From the NCBI RefSeq assembly GCF_000055945.1, contig NC_008011.1, positions 925,501-989,500 of the forward strand: a stretch of DNA of 64,000 nt, written 5' to 3'. The translations under genes were made by a program, and so were the position numbers. The first letter of the stretch is position 1. Every line of letters starts with the position of its first letter. This document shows, piece by piece, positions 38,221 through 47,528 of the stretch. The notes beneath the pieces are model-generated. The model saw only the letters and a program-made list of their open reading frames with translations. It was not told the DNA's origin and searched no databases. Source of the stretch: Lawsonia intracellularis PHE/MN1-00. Lineage in GTDB: Bacteria > Desulfobacterota > Desulfovibrionia > Desulfovibrionales > Desulfovibrionaceae.

Positions 38221-39687
38221 ATGCAATTACGCTCTGTTTTTTTTATTATTGGTGTTCTCTTAATATGTATTGGAACATCTATTATTTTCCCTTTACTTAC
38301 CTCTATTTATTATAATGATGGAGTAGCAAAAGACTTAGCATTGTCTTTATCAGTAGTTATTATAAGTGGATTTTTATTAGCCTTTATTTGCCATCAAAAT
38401 AACCCCATAATTCTCAGTAACCAAGAAGGATTTGCTGTAGTAGGCCTATGTTGGATTATTGCTAGCATTGCTGGTTCACTACCTTATGTATATATTGGTA
38501 TCCCCTTTACAGATGCTGTATTTGAGACTGCATCTGGTTTTACAACAACTGGAGCAACTATTTTAACAGATATTGAAGCCATACCTAAAAGTATACTCCT
38601 ATGGCGAAGCTTAACACACTGGCTTGGAGGAATGGGAATCATTTTACTCTCACTTGCTGTACTCCCATTACTTGGAGTTGGAGGGATGCAACTATATAAA
38701 GCAGAAGTTCCTGGTCCATCACCAGATAAGTTAACACCTCATATGCAAGATACTGCAATGCTTTTATGGAAAGTTTATGGTATTATGACTCTTTTCCAAA
38801 TTATACTTCTCTATCTTGCAGGAATGGATCTTTTTGATGCTATTAATCAAACATTTTCAACAGTATCTACAGGTGGATTTTCTACAAAAAATAATTCCAT
38901 TGCTGCCTTCCCAACTCCAGTAATTCAATGGATAATTATTCTATTTATGTTTGCATCAGGTATAAACTTTACTCTTCACTATAAATTACTATTAGGACTA
39001 CTACCACACTACACCCATGATACAGAATTTAATCTATATACACTACTCCTTATTATAGGAGCTATCACTATTGGTGTGTTACTTATTTTTTATCATATCT
39101 ATCCTTCTAATACCTTATCTCAAATAGAACAAATAGTTAGAGCTAGTGTCTTTCAACTTGTTTCCATCTGTACAACAACAGGATTCATCACAGAAGACTA
39201 CTCTAAATGGCCTCAACTAGCTCAAGGTATTCTACTTTTTTTTATGTTCATGGGGGCATGTGCTGGTTCTACTGCTGGTGGCCTAAAAACTATGCGGATT
39301 ATAGTTATTGCAAAAGTTGCCTATCAAGAAATATTTAGACTATTACATCCTCACTCTATACGTTTTGCCAAACTTGGCGATAAAACTATTCAAAAAGATG
39401 TTCTCTCTGGTATTATAGGATTTCTAATTCTTTACCTTTTTATTTTACTCATAAATACGCTTGCACTTATGGCACTAAACTATGATCTTATTACCTCTTT
39501 TTCTGCTACACTTACCTGCCTTTCCAATGTAGGACCAGGACTTGGTAGCGTTGGACCAGTAGATAACTTCCATCACCTTGATAACATAGCTAAATGGTTT
39601 CTTATTTTTTGTATGTTATTAGGAAGATTAGAAATTTATGCTATCCTTATTTTATTCATTCCTGAATTTTGGAAAGCATTAAAATAA
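38221..39687 (+). CDS. trkH: Trk potassium uptake channel TrkH
   Basis: K+-translocating membrane subunit, 488 aa with about ten or more hydrophobic segments. The four pore loops with filter glycines are visible: '[11 protein letters not shown]', 'VSTGGFSTK', '[10 protein letters not shown]' and '[12 protein letters not shown]'. '[17 protein letters not shown]' is a family signature. AAGG six bases upstream supports the ATG. With trkA it forms a complete uptake system; the opposing Kef-type antiporter gives the export side. Confidence 0.95.
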
Positions 39688-39793
39688 TATTCAGTTATAC
39701 CTAAGCATTGTAAAAAAGCTACTTAGGACTTGCATAGGAACTACTTTTAAGTCAAAATTATATAAAAGAATTCTAAAAATGAAGGGTATATTA

Positions 39794-40441
39794 ATGGGTA
39801 AAACAAACTTAGGTATTGATCAAGAAGGATTCCCCTATATTGCTATTTTTGCTTTTTCATCACTCATTTTTGCTATATTAGGCTGGTGGCTTTTGGCTGT
39901 TCTTTGTTTAATAGGGACAATATTTTGTGGCCACTTTTTCCGTGATCCAGAAAGAATTATACCAACAGAAGCAAATATTGCCGTTAGTCCTGCAGACGGT
40001 AAAATTATTCGTATTGAACCTCGACAAGATCCTATTAGTGGAGAAAGTCATACTTGTATTAGTATTTTTATGAATATATGTAATGTACATGTAAACCGCT
40101 CACCAATAAAAGGACAAATTGAAGCAATTCAATATGTACAAGGTCACTTTCTTAATGCATCCTTAGATAAGGCAGCTAAAGAAAATGAACATTGTTCTTA
40201 CCTCCTTAGGGATCAAGATGGTAAGCAATGGGTAGTTGTTCAAATTGCAGGCCTTATTGCTCGACGTATTGTTTGTCGTACCAAAGAAGGAGATATTTTA
40301 AATCGAGGGGAACGATTTGGGATCATCCGATTTGGCTCACGTGTTGATTTATACTTACCAGAAGAATATACTCCTACAGTTAATCTTGGAAATAAAGTTA
40401 TAGCTGGAGAAACTATCTTAGCAAAAAAAAATCAAGAATAG
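39794..40441 (+). CDS. psd: Phosphatidylserine decarboxylase (short type)
   Basis: Makes phosphatidylethanolamine from phosphatidylserine, about 215 aa, the compact form also found in archaea and many delta-type Proteobacteria. Two hydrophobic segments at the N-terminus anchor it. '[13 protein letters not shown]' and '[19 protein letters not shown]' are typical, and 'IRFGSRVD' contains the Gly-Ser self-cleavage site that yields the pyruvoyl cofactor. The ATG at 39794 is chosen because AAGGG lies seven bases upstream; the ATG at 39779 precedes that site. pssA follows 61 nt later. Confidence 0.93.
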
Positions 40442-40502
40442 TATAAAAATACTTTTAAGTTAATTAAAAAATAATCTTCATTAAAATAATACTGTTATCC
40501 TT

Positions 40503-41252
40503 ATGCAAGAAAAAAAAATCACTCCTAAAGGGGTATATATCCTACCAAATATTTTTACTCTAGCTAGTTTATTCTTAGCCTTTATTGGTATGATACAAGT
40601 TATAGGGAATAAATTTCATATATGTGCACTTATTATTCTTGGTAGTGCTGTTTTAGATGGGTTAGACGGGAAAATAGCTAGGCTTACAAATACATCTAGT
40701 GAATTTGGTGTACAACTAGATTCTCTTGTAGACCTTGTAGCATTTGGTGTCACACCTGCATTTTTAGCATGGAAATTTGGCTTAGAACAATTTGGTAAAC
40801 TTGGGATTTGTATCTCATTTCTTTTTATTGCTTGTACAGCACTAAGATTAGCACGTTTTAATATTTCTACATCAATTCTATGTAAAAAATTTTTTGTTGG
40901 GCTACCTTGCCCAACAGGAGGATGTTCTCTAGCATTGTTTATCCTATTTACACCATACCTTCCTAATTTTTTTAATAAAATACTTCCACACATACTACTT
41001 ACACTTACTTTTATTCTTTCTTTACTTATGGTTAGTCGAATAAGATACTTTTCTTTTAAAGAATATGGATTTTTAAAAACACATACTTTTAGCTCTATGG
41101 TTACTGCTTTACTTCTTTTTGTATTACTTTTATCAGAGCCAGCAGTTATGGGTTTTATCCTATGCATAATATATTTATTATCTGGCCCAATCTATACATA
41201 TATTTTCCTACCTAAACGTAGTTATCCTTTAGGGAAAATTGATCTTCTTTAA
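40503..41252 (+). CDS. pssA: CDP-diacylglycerol-serine O-phosphatidyltransferase
   Basis: Membrane CDP-alcohol phosphotransferase, 249 aa, that makes phosphatidylserine, the substrate of the preceding gene's product. The signature D-G-x2-A-R-x8-G-x3-D-x3-D is seen in 'LDGKIARLTNTSSEFGVQLD' followed by 'SLVD'. About seven hydrophobic segments are present. No strong ribosome-binding site is seen at 40503. psd-pssA is a common pair. The gene converges with nth. Confidence 0.94.
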   Translation: MQEKKITPKGVYILPNIFTLASLFLAFIGMIQVIGNKFHICALIILGSAVLDGLDGKIARLTNTSSEFGVQLDSLVDLVAFGVTPAFLAWKFGLEQFGKLGICISFLFIACTALRLARFNISTSILCKKFFVGLPCPTGGCSLALFILFTPYLPNFFNKILPHILLTLTFILSLLMVSRIRYFSFKEYGFLKTHTFSSMVTALLLFVLLLSEPAVMGFILCIIYLLSGPIYTYIFLPKRSYPLGKIDLL

Positions 41253-41309
41253 AAGAATACCTTTTGTTTTTAATAGATAACAAAGCTTCCTTATAACAAT
41301 AATAGTTAG

Positions 41310-41960
41310 CTATTTTATACCATTATGTGGACAAAATGTATTCATTTCACAAAGAGTACATAGTGGATTTTTTGCTTTACATACATGCCTACCAAACCAA
41401 ACCATTCTATGATTTATAGCACCCCATTCACTTTGGGGGAACAAATTCATTAAATCTTTCTCAACCAAAGATGGATCTTTATTTGCTGTTAAACCTAAAC
41501 GATAGGAAATACGCTTTACATGTGTATCAACAGCAATACCAACATTAATACCAAATCCACCCCAAAGAACAACATTAGCAGTTTTACGTGCTACTCCTGG
41601 AAGAGTGATAAGTTCATCCATAGTCTGTGGTACTACTCCATTATAATTATACATAATACGTTTAGCTGTTTCTATAATATGCTTTGCTTTACTTTTATAA
41701 AAACCTGTTGTTCTTATTACTTGTTCAACCTCCTCTAACATTGCTAAAGCTAAAGCAGAAGGGTCAGGCCAACGTGTGAATAAAATAGGAGTAACTTGAT
41801 TAACACGTGCATCTGTACACTGTGCTGATAAAATTGTTGCTATTAGTAACTCCCAAGGATTGCTTGCTACTAAATGTGTTTCAAAGGTAGGATATCTTTT
41901 TTTTAATAGTGATAATACACAAGCTGCACGCTGCTTTTTTATTGTATTTTCTTTTATCAT
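41310..41960 (-). CDS. nth: Endonuclease III
   Basis: Base-excision-repair glycosylase/AP lyase for oxidised pyrimidines, 216 aa. 'LSAQCTDARVNQVT' begins the domain; the helix-hairpin-helix 'LPGVARKTANVVL' carries the catalytic Lys, and 'VAVDTHVKRIS'-like 'VDTHVKRIS' the catalytic Asp. The 4Fe-4S loop has C-x6-C-x2-C-x5-C in 'CKAKNPLCTLCEMNTFC'. All key residues are intact. AGG eight bases upstream supports the ATG. Confidence 0.96.
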   Translation of the reverse strand: MIKENTIKKQRAACVLSLLKKRYPTFETHLVASNPWELLIATILSAQCTDARVNQVTPILFTRWPDPSALALAMLEEVEQVIRTTGFYKSKAKHIIETAKRIMYNYNGVVPQTMDELITLPGVARKTANVVLWGGFGINVGIAVDTHVKRISYRLGLTANKDPSLVEKDLMNLFPQSEWGAINHRMVWFGRHVCKAKNPLCTLCEMNTFCPHNGIK

Positions 41961-42079
41961 TAATATAACCTAACTAATTATATATTTATCACAATTCTAT
42001 AATAAAAAGAATTATTGAATAAAAAAGGGAAAATAGCTATATGTAACATATTAATCTTGATACTATAATTGGAAGAGTT

Positions 42080-42400
42080 TTGGTTATACTTGTTTACATC
42101 ACAGCACCAAATGAAAATGAGGCAGAGTATCTTGCGACTATGTTAGTAAAACAAAAAGTTGCTGCCTGTGTAAACATTATCCCTAAAGTACAGTCTGTTT
42201 ATCTATGGGGAAATAGCATTCATAAAGATAATGAAGTTATTTTATTAGTGAAAACTATTGAATCCCACTTTAACAAGATAAAAGAAATTGTATGTAGCAT
42301 CCACAGTTATGATACCCCTTGTATTATTGCACTGCCTATTATCTTAGGAGAGAATAAGTTTCTTGCCTGGGTAGAAGATACAGTCAAAGAGGAGCATTAA
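42080..42400 (+). CDS. cutA: CutA-family protein
   Basis: Small trimeric protein related to PII, 106 aa, historically called a divalent-cation tolerance protein; its real role is unsettled. Family motifs are 'VKQKVAACVNIIPKVQSVYL', 'EVILLVKT' and 'ALPI'. The start is a TTG at 42080 with a GGAAGAG purine run just upstream. Its stop is directly followed by the ATG of the PfkB kinase gene, so the two are co-transcribed. Confidence 0.88.
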   Translation: MVILVYITAPNENEAEYLATMLVKQKVAACVNIIPKVQSVYLWGNSIHKDNEVILLVKTIESHFNKIKEIVCSIHSYDTPCIIALPIILGENKFLAWVEDTVKEEH

Positions 42401-43342
42401 ATGATCTATATTGCTGGTTCATTAGCTTATGACAAGATAATGAATTTCCCAGGGAAATTTGAAGAGCATATTTTAGCAGATAAACTCCATGTTCTTAATG
42501 TATGTTTCTTAATAAATGGACTTATAGAAAAACGTGGGGGAACAGCTGGAAATATTGCATATACCCTTTCTCTTATGAATGAAAAGTCTTATATCCTTTC
42601 TTCAGTAGGAACTGACTTTGAAAATTATGAAAAATTTTTATCATCCTTAAAATTACCTCTTGATGGGATCAGAAAAATTCCAGATACACTAACAGCTGTA
42701 GCCTACATCACAACAGATCAAAGTAATAACCAAATAACAGGATTTTATCCTGCAGCTATGAACTTCCCATGCCTATATGACTTACCTCAGCTTAACAAAA
42801 TGCATGATTGGGCTATTATTTCTCCAACAAATATAGAAGACATGCAAAAACTACCAACTATCTTCTATGAAAAACAAATAAAATATATTTTTGATCCTGG
42901 TCAACAACTTCCAGTCCTTTCTAAGGATGATCTTTTAAATGCAATCACAGGATCATCTATTCTTGTAACTAATGACTATGAATTTGAAATGATTTGTAAA
43001 AAAACAGATAAAACAAGAGCTGAATTACGCTCTCTAACAGGAGCAATTATTACTACACTTGGTGATCAAGGGGCATTAATACATACAGATAAAGAAATAT
43101 CTATTGGAATTGCAGTTCCTAATAAAATTATGGACCCTACTGGTGCTGGAGATGCCTTTCGTGCTGGACTTCTAAAGGGCTTAATACATAATTTGGATAT
43201 AGTAGAGTCTGCATATCTTGGTTCGACTGCAGCCAGCTTTTGTATAGAAAATAGTGGAACACAAGAACATACATTTACTTATACTACATTTTCAGAGAGA
43301 TACAAAAAAGCGTTTAATGAATATCCCACACTATCTTGGTAG
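42401..43342 (+). CDS. PfkB-family carbohydrate/nucleoside kinase
   Basis: Ribokinase-like kinase, 313 aa. The N-terminal 'RGGTAGNIAYTLSLMNEKSY' and the C-terminal 'MDPTGAGDAFRAGLLKGL' are the two PfkB signatures, with catalytic Asp251 in the latter. 'ITTDQSNNQITGFYPAAM' resembles adenosine-kinase-like members, so adenosine or a related nucleoside is a guess. It abuts cutA with no gap and is followed by a 286-nt spacer. Confidence 0.88.
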   Translation: MIYIAGSLAYDKIMNFPGKFEEHILADKLHVLNVCFLINGLIEKRGGTAGNIAYTLSLMNEKSYILSSVGTDFENYEKFLSSLKLPLDGIRKIPDTLTAVAYITTDQSNNQITGFYPAAMNFPCLYDLPQLNKMHDWAIISPTNIEDMQKLPTIFYEKQIKYIFDPGQQLPVLSKDDLLNAITGSSILVTNDYEFEMICKKTDKTRAELRSLTGAIITTLGDQGALIHTDKEISIGIAVPNKIMDPTGAGDAFRAGLLKGLIHNLDIVESAYLGSTAASFCIENSGTQEHTFTYTTFSERYKKAFNEYPTLSW

Positions 43343-43628
43343 AAGATAAACAAAAAATTAACCACAGTTATTTCATTTAGTTAATCTCTAAAAATAAGAG
43401 TTCAAACTTGTTGGAAATCACTAACTTCTTGAGAGTAAAAAAGTCATAGTAACTATCAAGATATATTGTCTATCTTTTTTATATTAATTATTATGGCCTA
43501 TTTTTAATATAATACTTATATATTCAACTAGCTAATCTAAATAAATTTAATAAAAAACTTTTATTACCTTTCATATAATTTACAAAGTTAGATTTTATTT
43601 TCATTCTTTATATACAAAGGCACTCATA

Positions 43629-45353
43629 GTGATAAAAAAAGACATTTTATACCAAGACATTACATTAGATAGAAATAATAATAATAATAAAGAAAAAAAA
43701 ATAGCTATAACAAATAGCCACCAAATATACAATAAAAACAATGTATTAACAAACCTACTTTCACTTGATAAAGAAATTATTACCCTACTTGCTAAGCGAG
43801 CACATTTACTTTCAAAACTTCCAAAAACAGGTTTATCAGCCCATGAGAAACAACTACGTATTTCATGGGAAAAAAGTGTTACAATGCTCAGTAAAGATCC
43901 ACAGTTTACTCGTCAACTGTTTACCTTAATTCAAGGAATTGAAGTCATACCAGAAGCTATAGAACAGATTTCTGCTTTCTGCCTTTCACCAAAAAATAAA
44001 CCTGTGAATATTGTATTACCAATACCATCATGTTTTCGAACAACACAGTTAAACATTGCAATGGCTGTCTGTTCTAATTCTGAAGGGACATTACAACATG
44101 TATTACTAAATGACCCTATCATAGAATGCATAAAAGCATTTAACCAATTAGGTGCATCTCTCCACTGGGAAGAATCTGGCTGTATTATTTGTAGTAACCC
44201 AAACTTTACAAGAAAACATTATAAAAAGTCTATACAAATAGATACAGTTATACATATAGGTAATGATACCTTATCCTTATACCTCCTTATTTTTTTTATA
44301 GCTACTTGTCCAGCACGAGTTAAGTTTATAGGGAAAAACTCTCTTAAACTTGCAGACTTTTCACCTTTACGTAAATTTCTTCCTATGATTGGTTCTAGAC
44401 TTATAAATATTATTCCTGGGCAAGATGGGCTTCCTATAAGAATTGAATCTTCAGCAATACTTCCATCTGAAATTATAATCCCTACAGATTTACCTGTTGA
44501 TGCTGTTATTGCTTTGTTTATTGCTGCAACACGGTGGGATAAAGAGCTACTTATTGATATTAAAGAACATCCTAATGTAACATATATTTTAGATAAGATA
44601 ATTCCACTATTTGAACAGTGGCAAATACCTTTTCAAAAAATTATATTCAATAAACAAGTTACAGCAATATCTATTACTCCAAATAAAATAACTTTTCCTG
44701 AAAATCCAATGATAGGAACATACGTCCCTGGGACAGCAACATTACTGGCCCTACCTGCATTTGTTGGAGGAACAGTTACTTTAAAACGCCAGTACCAACA
44801 ACATACCGATATTTGTTTATTAATAGAAGTATTAACTCAATTTGGTCTTAATATTACAGAAACAGCAGATACAATTTGCTGTACAGGAAGACAAATAGGT
44901 CTCACTTCCTCTTCTTTGAATATAAAGACACTTCCTAAAGAACTATTTCCACTTATACTCACATTACTATGCATTCCATTACTCAAAAGTGAAACAAACC
45001 TTCTTCCAGAGCTTCCTGACTATGTTGATGAATCAATCCTAGACAGTTATTTAGCACAACTTGGACTTGTCAGAATGGGTTCAAAAGTAAAACTTATTTC
45101 ACCAACACAAACACCTTGGACTAGTCCTTCAGACACATGGGGATTAGCTATCTCTTTAGCAGCCTTTTTACGCCCACAAATTAAACTTAGTAATCCTGGA
45201 TGTGTAGAAGCTATTTATCCTAACTACTGGAAAATATATAACAAACTACCAACAGGAGATTATACAATGCAATCTTCTAAAAAATATTCCCCAACACCTG
45301 TTGAACTATCTGAAACAAAAAAAGTTAATCGACGTAGAATTATTACTGAATAA
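43629..45353 (+). CDS. EPSP-synthase-like protein lacking catalytic residues, with chorismate-mutase-like N-terminus
   Basis: Protein of 574 aa. Residues 38-103 resemble a chorismate mutase helix bundle ('LSLDKEIITLLAKRAHLLSK'). Residues 125-545 follow the EPSP synthase (AroA) fold, but active-site motifs are changed: the P-S-K-S loop reads P-S-C-F (133-136); the N-x-G-T region reads G-N-D-T (211-214); no R-x-R-P follows at about 235-250; the catalytic Asp of the C-lobe falls in 'YVPGTATL' without Asp; and K-E-T/S-D-R is replaced by 'KRQYQQHTD'. It is unlikely to make EPSP. An AAT microsatellite encodes Asn16-20. The GTG start has AGG eight bases upstream. It may be decaying or have another role. 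Confidence 0.7.
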   Translation: MIKKDILYQDITLDRNNNNNKEKKIAITNSHQIYNKNNVLTNLLSLDKEIITLLAKRAHLLSKLPKTGLSAHEKQLRISWEKSVTMLSKDPQFTRQLFTLIQGIEVIPEAIEQISAFCLSPKNKPVNIVLPIPSCFRTTQLNIAMAVCSNSEGTLQHVLLNDPIIECIKAFNQLGASLHWEESGCIICSNPNFTRKHYKKSIQIDTVIHIGNDTLSLYLLIFFIATCPARVKFIGKNSLKLADFSPLRKFLPMIGSRLINIIPGQDGLPIRIESSAILPSEIIIPTDLPVDAVIALFIAATRWDKELLIDIKEHPNVTYILDKIIPLFEQWQIPFQKIIFNKQVTAISITPNKITFPENPMIGTYVPGTATLLALPAFVGGTVTLKRQYQQHTDICLLIEVLTQFGLNITETADTICCTGRQIGLTSSSLNIKTLPKELFPLILTLLCIPLLKSETNLLPELPDYVDESILDSYLAQLGLVRMGSKVKLISPTQTPWTSPSDTWGLAISLAAFLRPQIKLSNPGCVEAIYPNYWKIYNKLPTGDYTMQSSKKYSPTPVELSETKKVNRRRIITE

Positions 45354-45372
45354 CAAAAAGGTTATAAAATTT

Positions 45373-46206
45373 ATGGGAAAAAGTTCACCATCAAATCCAC
45401 CATGCATACTCACTATTGCAGGTTCTGATTCAGGTGGAGGTGCTGGCATTCAGGCAGATCTTAAAACTATTGCTATTCTTGGTGGATTTGGTTTAAGTGT
45501 TATTACCGCTCTTACCGCACAAAATGGACTTGGAGTTACAGGTATTCATACACCAGATCCAAGCTTTATAGAACTCCAACTTAATACTATTTACAAAGGT
45601 TTTTTTGTAAATGTGTTAAAAACAGGAATGCTCTTTTCTGTTCCTATTATTGAAATAGTTAAAAATATCATAAAAAAACAACAGACTCTAGCAGTAATTG
45701 ATCCTGTATGTGTAAGTCAAAGTGGATACCAACTACTAGAACATACTGCTATAGATGCATTAAGAACTCATATTCTGCCTCTAGCAATGTTGGTTACTCC
45801 AAATAAACCTGAAGCAGAACTTCTTACAGAAATGCAAATAGAATCTGAAAAAGACATCTATATTGCTGGTAAAAGACTCATTGATATGGGAGCAAAAGCT
45901 GTTCTTATTAAAGGTGGCCATTTTTATAAAAATAACTTAGTAACTAATTATGTTGATTGGTATATTGAAAAAAATAGTACTAATCCAATACCTCTTTCTC
46001 AACCAGCTATAAAAACAAAAAATAATCATGGAACAGGCTGTACCCTTTCTGCAGCAATAGCTACCTATATTGGCCTTGGGTTAGAACTAAAAAAAGCAAT
46101 TCTACAAGCACAAACCTATTTAAACTATTGCCTCAAGTTTAGTTATACTCCAGGGAAAGGTATAGGGCCACCTAATCATACAGCATGGCTCAATAGAAAA
46201 CTATAA
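45373..46206 (+). CDS. thiD: Hydroxymethylpyrimidine/phosphomethylpyrimidine kinase
   Basis: Thiamine-pathway kinase, 277 aa. 'ILTIAGSDSGGGAGIQADLK' is the family N-terminus; 'GTGCTLSAAIATYIGLGLEL' carries the catalytic loop, and 'KGGHFY' is typical. The ATG at 45373 is chosen as the normal family start and follows an AAAAAGG run; an ORF start at 45301 lies inside the previous gene. No other thiamine genes are nearby and no TPP riboswitch is seen, so salvage is a possible role. Confidence 0.92.
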   Translation: MGKSSPSNPPCILTIAGSDSGGGAGIQADLKTIAILGGFGLSVITALTAQNGLGVTGIHTPDPSFIELQLNTIYKGFFVNVLKTGMLFSVPIIEIVKNIIKKQQTLAVIDPVCVSQSGYQLLEHTAIDALRTHILPLAMLVTPNKPEAELLTEMQIESEKDIYIAGKRLIDMGAKAVLIKGGHFYKNNLVTNYVDWYIEKNSTNPIPLSQPAIKTKNNHGTGCTLSAAIATYIGLGLELKKAILQAQTYLNYCLKFSYTPGKGIGPPNHTAWLNRKL

Positions 46207-46210
46207 TATC

Positions 46211-46248
46211 TACTACTACTACTACTAATAATAATAATAATAATAATA
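46211..46248. repeat. Trinucleotide microsatellite (TAC)5(TAA)7-8
   Basis: Five TAC units at 46211-46225 followed by seven and two-thirds TAA units at 46226-46248, starting 5 nt after the thiD stop. It is non-coding. A shorter AAT run encodes Asn residues in the gene at 43629. Repeat number may vary between isolates. Confidence 0.9.
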
Positions 46249-46278
46249 TGTTTTGCTAGCTTTTTATATAAAAAGTAA

Positions 46279-46310
46279 ACAGGGAAAGAAATATATTCTT
46301 CTTTCCCTGT
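46279..46310 (-). terminator. Rho-independent terminator of the ferredoxin gene
   Basis: A perfect 12-bp stem, ACAGGGAAAGAA (46279-46290) with TTCTTTCCCTGT (46299-46310) and an eight-base loop. On the minus strand it lies about 30 nt past the ferredoxin stop and is followed by TTTACTTTTT. It could also stop thiD transcripts arriving on the other strand. Confidence 0.82.
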
Positions 46311-46340
46311 AGTATATTAATCCTAGAATGAATATATTAA

Positions 46341-46529
46341 TTACATTTCACTAACGGTAATAGCGCTAAACTCGCATACTTCTACGCAAGATTCACAACC
46401 AATACATTCTTCTTCATTAACAGGAACAGATTTTTCATCCATCATTTCGAAAACTTCTACTGGGCAAACATCTATACATTCACCACAAGAAGTACATTTA
46501 TCAGGATCAACAATAACACTCCAAGCCAT
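46341..46529 (-). CDS. Dicluster 4Fe-4S ferredoxin
   Basis: Electron carrier of 62 aa with two C-x2-C-x2-C-x3-C motifs, 'CTSCGECIDVCP' and 'CIGCESCVEVCE', so two 4Fe-4S clusters are expected. It is acidic, as usual. The ATG at 46529 (MAWSVIVDP) has GGAGG six bases upstream; an ATG-like codon further up at 46553 has none. It is a plausible partner for the KorDABC oxidoreductase or hydrogenase-type enzymes, by inference only. Confidence 0.93.
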   Translation of the reverse strand: MAWSVIVDPDKCTSCGECIDVCPVEVFEMMDEKSVPVNEEECIGCESCVEVCEFSAITVSEM

Positions 46530-46659
46530 TATGGTCCTCCAGTTTTCATACACCTAACAAGCTCTATTTTATATGTTAACTGCCTTTAGCTTCTTGTCAT
46601 AGAACTGTCAATAGGCGACAATGACTTAACAATAGTTTTAATGACAATATATATATATA

Positions 46660-47475
46660 TTAATGCTTATTCTTTGCTTGTAATAATTGTAATCTCTGAT
46701 CAACAACCATTGCATTAGGATAATATTCCCTTATAGATTTAAATAGTTCTATTGCTTTTTGAATATTACCTTGTTGTTCTTTAATATCTGCAAGGATAAA
46801 TCCTGCCTTACCTTTTAATTCAATTGAAGCTTCGTCTGACTCTAAAACAAGTAAAGCATAAGATGCACCTTCATCAAAAAGCCCCATTGAAGAAGCAACA
46901 TCTGCTCTATCTAATAAGCATTCTAGTCGGTTAGTTGAAGATAGTGGTAATTCTAAACAATTTTTAAGATAATTATTTGCTATATCAAAACGATGTATTT
47001 TAACACTACTACTTGCCAACTTACGAAGAATGTTTGCCTGCTGTTCAACAGATAATCCTGGCTGAATAAAAAGTTTCTCCCAATATTCCATAGATTTATT
47101 ATAATTTCTAATACGATCATATGCTAATGCTAAACGCCATAATACAGACTTTATTTGTTCAGGCTGGTCTTCAAATTCACTATACATTTCTTCTAAGCAA
47201 CTAATCATCCAACTATCATTATATGTAAGGTAACCGCCAACTTCTAAAAGTTTGTTCCATGCCTCAAAACGTAAATCTAATCTTTCTTCCTCATGCAAGT
47301 ATAATTCAAGATACCTTTCTGCTGCACTCCACTCTTTTTTTTCTATATACTGATAAGCTTCTGTAAGATTATTAAGGGAAGTATTAGATTCGCAGCCACA
47401 ACAACTAAAAATTATAAAAGAAAATATACCTAGAAAAAAGTGGTCAAAAATATTTCCCCAATAAGTTAATATCAT
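46660..47475 (-). CDS. TPR-repeat lipoprotein of unknown function
   Basis: Protein of 271 aa. A hydrophobic N-terminus ends in 'IIFSCCGCES', which fits a lipobox (Cys near residue 26-28). The rest is helical with TPR-like repeats, for example 'SVLWRLALAYDRIRNYNKSM', 'AGFILADIKEQQGNIQKAIE' and 'LFKSIREYYPNA'. It follows gyrA on the same strand after 53 nt. Such proteins often act in envelope complexes, but no specific function can be assigned. Confidence 0.72.
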   Translation of the reverse strand: MILTYWGNIFDHFFLGIFSFIIFSCCGCESNTSLNNLTEAYQYIEKKEWSAAERYLELYLHEEERLDLRFEAWNKLLEVGGYLTYNDSWMISCLEEMYSEFEDQPEQIKSVLWRLALAYDRIRNYNKSMEYWEKLFIQPGLSVEQQANILRKLASSSVKIHRFDIANNYLKNCLELPLSSTNRLECLLDRADVASSMGLFDEGASYALLVLESDEASIELKGKAGFILADIKEQQGNIQKAIELFKSIREYYPNAMVVDQRLQLLQAKNKH

Positions 47476-47528
47476 ATTTTGAAAGAACCTTATCTAAAAA
47501 TTTAGCTTTAACTCTTAAAATCTTATCA

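Noticed and set aside
40616-41167. 183-aa antisense ORF within pssA
   Set aside because: It is the complement of a recognised membrane enzyme gene, so the apparent protein is Lys/Arg/Ser-rich noise.
46530-46553. Longer ferredoxin start adding eight residues
   Set aside because: The GGAGG site lies inside that extension and points to the ATG at 46529.
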